DNA of 64,000 nt from Acanthaster planci. Its lineage: Eukaryota > Echinodermata > Asteroidea > Valvatida > Acanthasteridae. The stretch is taken from positions 344,012 to 408,011 of the forward strand of contig NW_019091382.1 in assembly GCF_001949145.1 (NCBI RefSeq), written 5' to 3'. The notes below the pieces were generated by a model. It made no database searches. It was not told the origin of the DNA and saw nothing but the letters and a program-made list of their open reading frames with translations. The stretch's first letter is position 1, and each line of letters opens with the position of its first letter. The position numbers and the translations under genes were made by a program. This document shows positions 1-10,865 of this stretch, in pieces.

Positions 1-2690
1 ACCCATTGGCGGTAAATAAGGGCTACAACCCTTGCCCCTATGAATATATCATTTTTACATTCTCAAACCTTTTCATCTCAAAGTCAAGGACCTTAACCTC
101 CCAATAGGCCAATGAACTCAGTTTCTTTCAAGTAAGATCCCAGCCTCCTCGTTTTATACGAGAGTGCAACCTTGCAAAGTTCGAGACTGGAGCCACCAGA
201 AGTAAGAGCTCCGCCGGTTAAAAGTACGTGAGCACGTGCTGACGTTGCTGTGGCGTCTTCAAGTTATAAAACTTATGGCTCTTAAAACCTAGACTCCGCA
301 GGTTAAAGAACTCCCTAAGTTTAGAACTAAGTCTTCCAAGTTCCAGTGCAGCCTCTCGAACTCGAAGAATGCAGCCTAGCTTATATTGCCACTGAACTCA
401 AGCTTTGCAAGCTACAAAATGTACCCCCTCCCCATTGAAAGAGCTTAAATTCCTTTAAGTCAAACAACTTAGCTCACCCACTTGAAAGAGCGTCGCATCC
501 GTCCGTATCGGCCCCAACCTGGACCCAAAGAGGGCGCAATTTTTCTAGCAACGGAGGTTCCTTTGGTCGTGACTGCACATCGCTGATTCACTAACAACCA
601 TAAAACGCAAGCGTTGCAGTCGCATCGCAACCACCAAATTGAATACTCCCGATCAACATGGCTCTTTCAACCGATGAGGGGGTGCTTCTGCTCAGTACCG
701 ACACGGCGTCTGCACAGAACACAAAATTTGCAGAAGGCGCGAGATATTGCATTGCAGCAGCTGGCAATGTAGCGTTGAGCTTAGTGATCTTCTGTACTGT
801 AAGATTTCACTCTGTCTCGGCAGAGGAATTTACGAATTTACTTCAACACAGTTATTGTCAACAGTATATAACGAGTACTCGTCAGCCAACTAGAGGCTGA
901 GTTCGGGCTGCTTGTTCTCGTATGTTCACGAACAGCTCGATTTATTGTAGTCGGCCGCCTGAACGCCGGAAACGTACAAAATTATCGCTGGTTGTTGCGT
1001 GCAACATGGCGGCATCCATATACTTCTTTCAGAGTAAACTTTGGAAAGCTGGGCTGAATTTGTTTTTCTTTATAAAGGAACATTCATTTCTTTGCTGTGG
1101 AAAATGATTAGGCCTATTGTTAATTTTGTAAAAGTCCCCATTGTCTCCTGCTTTGTGAGCCACCTTGCTATATTTTGCGGCTGTTCAAAAATCTAAATCT
1201 CTCGAGATTTTCCGTGAGTTCCTGTACGGGGAGGTGGTGCGTGATCCTGTTCCGGGAACAGTGTTCTCGAGTCGTGTTCGAGCGCGAGAACAAGAAACCC
1301 GTGTCAAGAACAGGTCGCCCTAACACGACCAAAGTGTCGCAGAAAGAGATAAACGGCCATTTAATGGCAGTTTCCTACAGTCCTTCGAGAAGGAATTAAC
1401 CATCCTACCTACATGTACATACTTCGTCCTTAGCTGCAGGGTTAAAGAAAGCCTGAAAAGTACATTTCACTCTAGGCCGTGGCTCAAATAGTTCACTAAT
1501 AAACTTTTCATGTAAAGTTTATCAAATGCCGTTTGCTCCGAGGGAGAAGTGATGGTCGCTAACAACGTAAATCCCGTATCAAATGACAACTTACAGGCCT
1601 TACCCTCTGGTGACAGCCGTCTAATGTATAGACCCGGGAGAGGATTTTGGCGCCTTGAGTCTGTCTATATGGATAAAATCGCTTGCTTTTTTTTGCGTAG
1701 TTTTAAATGGAAACAATGGGTCCCTGTGTACAAAAAGAACATCAGGTCAACATGTTATCCCCTGTTACACGAATATGTTGAGTTTAATAAAGCTTCCTTA
1801 ATAAAGTAAACCAAGTGTTGCTAAGTGGGTACCAAAGTTTCCTTCTTGCTTCTCTTGGTTTCGTATTTTTTTAAATGACCGAATGTTTAAGTCAGTTTCA
1901 AGACCAACGTCCCCTCCTCGATTTACTCTACATTTCTTTGCTTGAAAAAATATCGGCAACTTATTCTAAGAGGTTAGTCCACTCTGCTGATGTTGCCGTG
2001 TTGTTTTGCCCTTTTTGAAGTACAGTTATCCACCCGCGTTCCCTTTTCCCGTGTTCGGCAGAGAAGGTCTCTCAAATTGCATTTATCATCTCCAACAACC
2101 GAGTATTTTCGGAGTCAACGACTGTGGAGGAAACCCCAATCAACCGCAGTCCCACGCGTGGCCCATCGTTTTATTAGGTTGTGCAATATTGATGCCAGAC
2201 TAAGGAACGCGTACCGCCCGAGGCGATTTTCGCCCCGGCAGATTGACGGAAAAATTCATTTTGTGCATTCATCTCTGGACAGAAAGGGCGGGATGAACTC
2301 CTTCAGAATGTAGCACGACATCATCGATCAGCGAGGATTCGACGACATGCCGACACTTTAATAGAAAATATCATGGTGTGGTTGATCTCGACTTTTTGTC
2401 ATGGATTACAGCGGGGGTATGAAAACGCGTATCGAACGAGTTTGTTGTTTTCAATTCGTCATAAATTTCCCGCTCTGAATCTCGAGGAAAGTTGTGATGC
2501 CCATTGGGGCTAATCTTTTTTTTGAAGGACGCAAACACATTAGCCACTGGGATAAGATAAAAGAATACGGACTGCTTTGAGTGTTTAGGGACGTACTATA
2601 TTTCGTAGCTTTGACGGGTAAAAGTTGACTTTTTTGTCAGGCTATTGACCCCATGCGTGGGCAAGAGAGGATGCTTTTTCGATGCTTTGT
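1..2690. other. no confident gene; non-coding sequence with a nested palindrome
   Basis: I see no recognisable protein, RNA gene or repeat family here apart from the palindrome cluster near 1.25 kb, listed separately. Open frames are short and occur on both strands. A short frame with a good start context at 658 followed by a donor-like GTAAGA near 802 could be a first exon, but no continuing exon was found. Confidence 0.5.
1246..1314. repeat. nested inverted repeats rich in TGTTC/GAACA
   Basis: CTGTTCC-G-GGAACAG forms a perfect 15-base palindrome at 1247-1261. GTTCTCG (1263-1269) pairs with CGAGAAC (1285-1291), and CCTGTTC (1246-1252) pairs with GAACAGG (1308-1314). Six TGTTC half-words in either orientation lie within about 70 bases. 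The half-words resemble steroid-receptor half-sites, but the spacing is not canonical, so only the symmetry is claimed. Confidence 0.6.
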
Positions 2691-2774
2691 GTCAGGGAGA
2701 TGTTAATTTTAATTACAGGTTTTTCCCTTACACCGACGCATAAAACCTGTGATTAAAATTAAAATCTCTCCGAC
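2691..2774. repeat. head-to-head inverted repeat of a SINE 3' end
   Basis: Arms of about 34 bases (2691-2724 and 2741-2774) are inverted copies of the same motif, TTAATTTTAATTACAGG on the left and its complement on the right, with roughly 30 of 34 positions matching and a 16-base loop. The same motif ends the tRNA-derived element just downstream (2976-3015) and recurs at 21131-21190. The arms are therefore best read as two truncated 3' ends of one SINE family inserted head to head. Confidence 0.7.
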
Positions 2775-2832
2775 GCCAAATATATCTTGAAATAGTTCGC
2801 CGTGCCCGCTGCTACATCTGCCTCGGACCCCG

Positions 2833-3015
2833 ACAAGCTCCGTGGTCGAGTGGTGAAGACGATTGTACTAGTAAGCAGGAGGTCGTGGGTTCGAGTCCCC
2901 CCCCCGAGTAGCCTTGTAAATTTTTTCGTAAGGTCTCGGACAAGCACTAAGTATACACAGCGTTTATAAATATACGTCGTCGTAAGGGTAAAAACCTGTA
3001 ATTAAAATTAAGATA
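2833..3015 (+). mobile_element. tRNA-derived SINE, near complete
   Basis: The head is tRNA-like: a box A-like GTGGTCGAGTGG at 2842-2853 and a box B-like GGGTTCGAGTCCC at 2887-2899, with tRNA-like spacing. These are the internal RNA polymerase III promoter elements of tRNA-derived SINEs. The tail runs to AAACCTGTAATTAAAATTAA at about 2991-3010. The head is closely matched by a second copy in ATPase intron 10 (about 56650-56735). It is not a functional tRNA gene because no cloverleaf with a paired acceptor stem is evident. Confidence 0.7.
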
Positions 3016-3926
3016 TGATACTGTTTCACGTAACTGTGTGATGTCGGACGCCATAGAAACGTCCATGCGATTGAATTATTCTTATTAGTTTCGCTGGTTC
3101 AGACGACTCTTCATCCATTACAGAAACTTTGAAAAAAGAATCGCAAAATTCCGTTTGGGGTTAAATTTCCGAAAATGATATTTTCTTAACCTTCGTTGAG
3201 CTAGTCCGTTTATCTTTGAAAGAATTTTCCTTAATGAAGCATTTTGACTTGCCAGTCCTGAATGATATCGGTACAAACACACGTTGCAGTAGGCTTTTTG
3301 GTTATATTTGTTATGAAAATATATTTTCCATTAATCTTTATACATTAATTCTTCCTCATTAATGATGCTACCCGTATATAATACAGCGTGGTCTTGTTTA
3401 ATTTAACTTCAGGTTTTATGGGTACCTTTCCCTATGCGCTTCAGTAAGCGCCAAGCGTTGCGTGTCCGTCAAGATTGCTTCCCGGCGATTTTGACAGCCA
3501 AACGCAACGCACACGTGCGTTATGTTAATGGAATTGGTTTTTGTGTCCGTGAAAGTGAAACGCATGAACGCATCATGATTATACGCAACGCAGCCGAAAA
3601 CGTACGTATGAAAAGGTGCCTTTATGGATAAACTGTGAAGGAGCGTTCTCTGCAGCTTGTAGGAGTGTGCGAAAACCCTTCGATATAAAGTCACCTCATA
3701 CACGACCGCCTTATCTCGCCCCACTGACACGATAGGTTGTTTTCATCCTTACTACACCCCGTCAATTCAGTCATTCGGTGAGGACTTCTCTCCAGCGCTT
3801 CATTAATCTTTGTGCGAAATGTCAACAGTAATGTGCGTGTAAACACGCCGGGCTGACAAGTACATCTGCGCGCCAAACGATGCACTGACACGTGGCAGTT
3901 CGTTCTCCCTCTGACCAAAATCGAGC

Positions 3927-3958
3927 GCGAATATTGCCAAATGCCTGGCAATATCCGC
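3927..3958. repeat. short hairpin
   Basis: ATATTGCCA (3931-3939) is perfectly complementary to TGGCAATAT (3946-3954) around the loop AATGCC. The stem is extended by GCG/CGC beyond one A-C mismatch, giving a 13-position stem. No flanking poly-T or gene points to a terminator or small RNA. Confidence 0.65.
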
Positions 3959-4504
3959 GGCATCAAAGTTCGCCGGGTCCAGAAGAAAAGCACATTTTCA
4001 TTTCCAGGGGCTTTGCTCTTACCATTTCCCTCGCCGTGCTGAACCTGGGCCCCGCCCCTCTCAAAATCAGGCCGTCCAAACACTGGACGGCAACATGTAC
4101 CGTGTAGGCACAACGAGGTAGAAATGAAATATAGCAGGCCAAATCTCATAACGATGATTTCAGGTTTTTTTTATTATTTACGACCAGAAACACCCTCCAA
4201 GGAGCAAGCGCTGCTCGAGTGGAATTGAATTTTTGTCCAATCCTGCAGTCGATGCATGAGAAATGGCTCTCTGTTAAAAGGATTAGAAGTCTCTGAGGTT
4301 ACTGTCGTACAGGATCAGGCTTGACAAACCCAAAGGGAATTTCCGTACAATGAGTTGGGTAATACACGGGTCTTATTTGCATCGATCATGCACGGAGGGG
4401 AGGGTGCTTAACGCGAATCCTTGTGTTGAAAAACAAGTCTGTGTTTCCTCTTTTGGGCTTCTTGAAGTGAATCTGAAACTACGCATGTGCACTACTCTAA
4501 GACT

Positions 4505-4590
4505 AGTGTAGAAATTAGAGCCGAACTCTAGAAGTTGTTTAGCCCTGTGACCCAAGTTTAAATCCCAACCAAGTTGGCCTGTAAATTGGG
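4505..4590 (+). mobile_element. possible degenerate tRNA-derived SINE relic
   Basis: AGTTTAAATCCC followed by AAGTTGGCCTGTAAATT aligns with the box B and post-box segment of the element at 2833-3015 (GGTTCGAGTCCC, then GAGTAGCCTTGTAAATT). The upstream half is too diverged to call. This rests on eye alignment only. Confidence 0.3.
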
Positions 4591-6231
4591 TTATCAGCCC
4601 CTGTTGGATACCCTGTGTTTTCTTGGAATTCTTGGGTTTTCTTTTCACCGCTTAAACGAAAATTTCTTCTTCGTCGTGCCTGTATCCAGATGTCTTTCGG
4701 TTCCCGAGCACTTTAAGGAGCCCTTAGTCTCATAAAAGAAAATTCAAAATAAAGATTAGTTGATGAAACTTTCAATTAGGTAATAAATTTGATGAAACAT
4801 AATACATAGGGCCTAAGTGCTTCATCAGATATACCGCCTGAAACCGGTTAGTGCTCATTTTCATCACTTGACGATACGTTGGACCATTCTAACAAATTGA
4901 CTAAAATCCCTCGACAAAGTGTGAAAAATTAAAATTATACCAAACCTTGATAAAGAATAAAATGTAGATGTCACCATGGCAACTGTGACCTGATGAATTC
5001 CTGACTCAGGTATCCCTCAGGTAAAGTGCAGTCGATAAACTGTAATTTGTAGGCAGCTTAATGGGCATGGCTCGTAAAGTCTGCGAGCCGTCACTTCTCA
5101 TTGGATCACAAACCGTGCAGCATTGTAGTATCGAGAGAATTTGCCGACCATGCCGAACCTACGTCAGTGACATGCCGTTTCGCCGTATGGCGGTAGCGCT
5201 TTTTAATCGTGTCACCAGAAAACAGCAGAGTCTGTGTTCCCGCCAAAATGTGATCTCCAGTATTATTAACGAAGTCAGCACCGCTGTTCCCAAGCCAAAA
5301 TCTTGAATAAATATTGAGTAATTTGAATTTAGTGATGAAATGCTGACAGGTTTGCCTCTACAGTATCATTTAGAATAAATTTGGGCCTATTTTGTAGCAT
5401 AATTATGTTCTATGATTTTTGTTCAGTGTTATTGATGGGGATTTAATGAATAGAATGAACCATATTCATAGAAGAACCGCCTCAAATCCTCGGTTAACAA
5501 CTTACTTCCATAATGCATATCGTCCGTCGTTCAGCCTACTTTACAGCGAAGATAGTGGGTCTTGATGCACCCATGTGCAGTAGGGACCCAAACCGGAAGC
5601 CACCATTAAAGCTCTTCTGTCGTTCACACTGTAAACTGGTCGAAGTGTCTCTTAATAAACAGCCCGGTGTGTGACTTGTTACACAAGTCAGACATCATTG
5701 CTTTCTCGTGCTTCCGAATGTTGCTGCACAGAAAGAAATGAGACAACAGAAGTGGGGGGAAATGGACTTAAACTTGTAACGTCTGACAGAGTGGAAAACC
5801 GGCATTCGAAGTGACCCATCACATTAACGGGGAAGCACTGGCAATGTCGAAGCAACCAAATGTTGATTTTGATTTTAAGTCGTCGGAAGGTTCCGTCGCC
5901 GCAGTTCTGCCGTGAAAAATGCTGCCGGCGCTATTGAGATAAATGAGACATAATGCTGAGAGCGCTGAACTGTGTTCGGAATCAACTCAATTAAAGGACT
6001 GTGGAAATAATTCGTTGGAATGAAATAGCCCAAACACGCCTTTTAACCCAAGTTGAATCAATTGTTTGTTTTATTAAAGAGATCATCTGCCTGTTTATCA
6101 TACGTGACAGTTTGTCAGCAAGCAAACCAATTCCGAAATATTTCATTGAGCTGCATTTAGGGTTGTTAGTGCAATGGCCCAGGACTCCATAAAACTCTAC
6201 TGTACCATTATTGCACAGATTTCGGGCCTAA

Positions 6232-6356
6232 TTGTTTCACACGAATCTGGATCTCGATTAGTGATCCCAACCCTGGTTCGCGCCACCCATTACGCAGGTT
6301 CTGGTGTCAGTGAATCAACGTCAGATCACTGATCGCGATCAGGATCCTTGCGAATC
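6232..6356. repeat. short interspersed foldback repeat, copy 1
   Basis: The segment opens with TTGTTTCACAC and has imperfect inverted arms: GGATCTCGATTAGTGATC at 6249-6266 and GATCACTGATCGCGATCAGG at 6324-6343. A second copy with the same TTGTTTCACAC opening and the same GGATCACTGATCGCGATC end sits in ATPase intron 3 (49572-49655). Two copies with shared ends and inverted arms suggest a small non-autonomous element. Confidence 0.5.
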
Positions 6357-9300
6357 AAATAGGCCATTCACTAAAAACAAATCTGGACCCGTAACGCGTC
6401 GATGCACACAGAAGCTGTAGTGAAGCCACCAGCGGCCATCTTTAATACCGTGATGAGTGCATTAATACAAAGGCTTGTCAGCTAGTGTGGGCCCTTTGAC
6501 CGTAAACTGATACCCCGGGGATTTTTGTCTTTGTAGAGTCCATCATTATTCATCTGTTCTTGTTCTTGCGAGTTATTTGAAAATGCGAGAAACTGAAATG
6601 TCGGGAGATATCTGCGCCAATAATAACGGCATCTGTAACGTTCAGTGGCGATTTAATTTTGTATTTAGATGTTAATCCTTCCTCTGTTCTGGTTCGAGTC
6701 CTAAGTCAAATAAAAAAAAGATGAGTTGGTAATTTTTTCTTGACTTAAATAGACTCTGGCTTGAAACCGAACCTTCGTTAGTTTTACACTGTGATTTAAC
6801 TCCAAGGCATTCCGTGGATATCCACCTGACGCTTCCATTACAATTCATAAGATAAATACATTTATGAGTCCGTGGGAATTCTGTATACTCTGTCTGCTGA
6901 ATTTATATCCGAAATCTTCACCCACTTGGGTTTAACATAGCCGTAGCTGTGAAATACCATTTTGGAATGAGTCTTATCGGTCATCTCCAGGAGTCCGCTC
7001 GCCCAAAATTAATTGTACATCATCAGCAAGGAAAAAGCTATCTTGAGAGCAATTTACTTTAATCTTAGTATCATCCGTTGGCGACGGAGCCCGCTCCGTA
7101 TGCCTGGTGTAAATATTTGTAGGGTGATTTTCTGTGATTCTGCTGGGAAATAAATTGGAGGTGTTGGTCAGGAAAGAGACTCAAGACAGTCAATTCGTCG
7201 AATTGTGTCAGCTGACTCTATTGCAAAAGATACAGACCCCCCGCTGATTGGTCACGACTTTTGCATAATTAGTTTAATTGCCGAATTTTTATGCTGGCAC
7301 TGACGTTCGCACTTCTTTGTCCATGAAATGGAAGTTCACCCGTGTTTTCTATTCGAACGTGGATTCCTAGACCTGACCTTTCAAAATTATGGCAGCAAAT
7401 TATTTAACCGTCCTGTTGTAAGTTATTAAACGTTAAGTTATTGTGTGCTACTCACGAAGATTACTGAACGGTCTCAACCATTTTAAATCACATTGAATTT
7501 TAGTAACTGTAAAACAATTTTTTCGTCCAATTGTTCATGCGAAAGCTCACCACCATTCGCCTCTATCTGTCTGTGTGTGCAGGGCTTCTTTTGCAATAAT
7601 GTGCAAAGACAACTCATCACCACGGAATTATTTAAAAAATATTCTTGAAATTGACTTGGACTGCATGTGAAGCAGCTCTTAAAAAATTGCCATTTATGAG
7701 TTACTTTGTAAATGTGAGTTATTTATGAGAGTGTTATGGGGACGAGGAATCTGGATGCGACGGAATTACCACGTCGGTGGCACGTGGCTCTTTGTATGCA
7801 TTCATGTCCCATACTGCGGCAACTGAGTTGAGACTTGCGTCTTTGGAGGAACTCGAATTACCAATGCCGCCTTTGCAGGAAGCGTTGCTGGTAATGGCAG
7901 TGGGCTTTTGTAACCGCCAAGCGGATATCTGATGCTGAAATAATAATTGGAGATTGATCTGAAACAACAAACATCGGGGTAGTATTTATGGTTCAGAATC
8001 ATCTTGCTTAGCATACTGATGTTAGGAAGGAAGTTGTTCCAAGAGAGATTTGTGATATAGTTAGGCTAGAGAAGTCTTTTATGTCGAAGCCTCAGCAGTT
8101 TGTCTTGGGAAAAAGGCCAGAAGATGGATTGAAAACTGAGGCGACTGCATAATTGTTAAATTGCTTTGGAATATCTGTGGATGAAGTGTTGGTTCCGCAA
8201 AGGAAGAACTCTGGTTGTCATCCAGACAGACTTATTACCCCGTTTTGCAAAGCATTTCCGTTTTAGATTTCGTTTTTCTTATATTCAGGCTTTCAAAAAT
8301 AAAAAGTTATGCATAAACTATTGTCGAATATTGTCAAACCTGTTCTGTTATGTATATGACTTCATTTTGAACTACAAGCAAGAGTCTTTCTTTTGATGGA
8401 TTCAACAACAGCGAACGAAGTGAATCCTTAAAACTGATTATATTCTTACTGCAGGTTATGGTTGATGTACCACAGGAAACGGTATCATATTGTTCGATCA
8501 TTAAAGTCCCCGACAGAACAGGAATCCGATACAGGATTTGCATATTGCTCACGGATCTTTTGGTCCTCGTGACACATCTTGAAGTTTGACAGGTAAGGTA
8601 AAGGCATCAGTCCAGGATTTTGAGCCAAGAATAATCACTTTTACATGTTTAACCATGCGGTTGGAACAAACCCCCAGGTGCAGTAAGCGAACGTGGCACG
8701 AAATAAACCGTAACCAAATTAGAAGTCACCATGATAACCTTCACTGCTATCGATTTTTTGGTGACTTAAGATTGTCTGTTCAGACTTTAGTCATCTGAGT
8801 ATAAATTGTCTCTAGGCATACGTCGTACAGAAATGACATCTTGGTTAAAAAATATTTCCCTTTAGCGCCCATTTCGTCCTCTAATTAAATTTAATCCTCA
8901 TTTAAATCCCGTGTTTATTTTCAAGTCGATCAATTCGAGTTCAACTGAGCAATCACAGGACCGACCGCTCGATGTGATTATTTGCTTCACGTAAGGACTG
9001 TCTGCACATGTCAGTTTCGATGAGACGGTTTTCTGTCGGGGAAAGAACCTTGAGTCCAGAATAATGACTCGCCCTAACTTTAAACCACACACTTGACTGA
9101 TAATCGGAATAAAATAGGCCTATAATACACCAGCAATTTTAAAACATTTTTTTATATATAAAATGCAGCTCTGGCATCAGCCACGTTATGTGTTAACAGC
9201 AGATACTGGGGCTCAGGGAGCCAGCCAGCTTATCAAACGATTTTTGATAAATCAATCAAATTGTTGTGCATACGCTCCAACTTTACCCACTGCTCTTAAC

Positions 9301-10797
9301 AAGCGAGGCTTTTACAGCAAAATGCCGTGTTACAAGCTTGCCGGCAATACATTATAATATAGGTGTTAGAATCATAATATGACAGCATATAGACTAAATA
9401 GGAAGCATTGAACATGGGCACAATTATTAAGTGAACGGGGAAAGGAGGTTGGCCCGCTTTGCTTAACAAGATGTTACGAAAGAATACGAAACAATACCCT
9501 TTCTTCAACTGTTTTTTTTTCGACGCTGGTTAGGCGTTTGTAAGTGGCATACGTAGTGCAATAATATGTTAGATGCAAGCACGCTTCGTTTCGTGGCATT
9601 TTGTTGTAAGGTTCAAGCTGAAGTGAGTAATCGAAAGTTAATTCAAAATATTCGGAGACTCCAACTTCGTTTTGAGTACCCCCTTCTACGGTGAAAACGG
9701 CAGAGTGTTGACGTTCAAGAGTTACCGTGGTGTCATCTGACTTTGTCGCAAAGCTAGAAAACACCCTCTTTTGTCTGTTGATGATGCTGTCTTTATTCAC
9801 ACACCGAGACTAGTGATTGGAATCATATTGGGGAAATGATGCGTTTGCAAGGTTTGCATTGTAGGCGTTTTTTTCTGTTAGGAGTTGGGTTTCGTTGCGA
9901 AGTAGTTAACAGTCGTGTCACACTGCACTGCAGACATTTGGCGATGGTTGTGTGAAGCGGCGTCGCATCTGAGCCAGGACGCTGACCCCTTCTACGCTTG
10001 TTGCGATCCATGTTGTTACGTGTCTACAACATCGTCGTGAGATGAAAAATAACAGATACAGCTCCCAATGGGCAGCCGAAGTCATCAAATACCACAAAAC
10101 CATAAAAATCCCCAAATCAGATCATGTAATTCAAAACGGCCGATAGTGACTGTTTGTTTCGAATTACACTAAGCGGCCCCAAAATACTGTTGGAAGCCTA
10201 ACAGATTTGTTAAGCGACCGTTTGCTCCATTTTCATACACTATATAAACGATGTGGCTTGCTTGTATTCCCAAACTGCAATTTTACAGTATCAAATCTGG
10301 TTCGGCAAACGTGAGCGAAGGGAGAACATTCCAATTTTCTGATATTTATCCTTGCTATACCGTCTACAGTTACGCGCACCTTTCCGTTTAATTTTCAAAT
10401 GATCTTAAAACGTGAAGGGGGGTGATGGAGCCTCAATGATTGAAGCCTCGATTAAGTTTTGCGGAGATGTCTTGCAAATGTTTTGAGAACATTATATGTT
10501 CGATCCATATTAAGTTTTCGACCACAGGTGCGTAAAAAAAGACCTTAAATGTGGATGGCCTAATGCTTGTGCCACAAAAATAGATATTTTCATGTAGGCC
10601 CACAAACTAAATTTCTCTTTGAAACAGATGAAGAGGCGGTTTATAAACCCTCTCTCATGTGAAAATGTTCAGGGAAACTCTGGGTCTTCTACAATTTAGG
10701 GGGGTAGAAGTAAGCAGACAAGCTGATCAAGACAAACTAATTGCATCGATTTCCTGCTTAATTTATCCAGACTTGTGCCTGGACTTGAAAAATGTCT

Positions 10798-10862
10798 TGT
10801 GACGGATTCGAATGTATGACTCAGCCGTTGCAACAGTCAGCCAAATGAGCAGGCTCGCATGC
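10798..10862 (-). mobile_element. tRNA-like SINE head relic
   Basis: On the minus strand, TGCTCATTTGG (10851-10841) resembles an A box and CATTCGAATCC (10814-10804) a B box. The spacing is somewhat shorter than in a true tRNA. No cloverleaf is apparent, so this is called a relic rather than a tRNA gene. Confidence 0.35.
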
Positions 10863-10865
10863 TCA

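Larger units (their letters stand above)
3016..10797. other. no confident gene; scattered short repeats
   Basis: No recognisable coding exon or RNA gene. The longest frames (for example 3691-4149 on the minus strand, 152 codons) overlap frames on the other strand, match no family I know and lack convincing splice context. Contents listed separately are a hairpin at 3.93 kb, a possible SINE relic at 4.5 kb and a short foldback repeat at 6.24 kb. Confidence 0.5.

Noticed and set aside
658-900. 80-codon plus-strand frame with a good start context and an internal donor-like GTAAGA
   Set aside because: It could be a first exon, but no downstream exon with matching phase or family resemblance was found.
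2833-2912. Possible tRNA gene
   Set aside because: Boxes A and B are present, but no acceptor-stem pairing is evident, a C run follows box B, and a second diverged copy with a shared tail shows it is a SINE.
3691-4149. 152-codon minus-strand frame
   Set aside because: It is overlapped by an open plus-strand frame. It lacks any known motif, and its length is within chance for this GC-richer patch.
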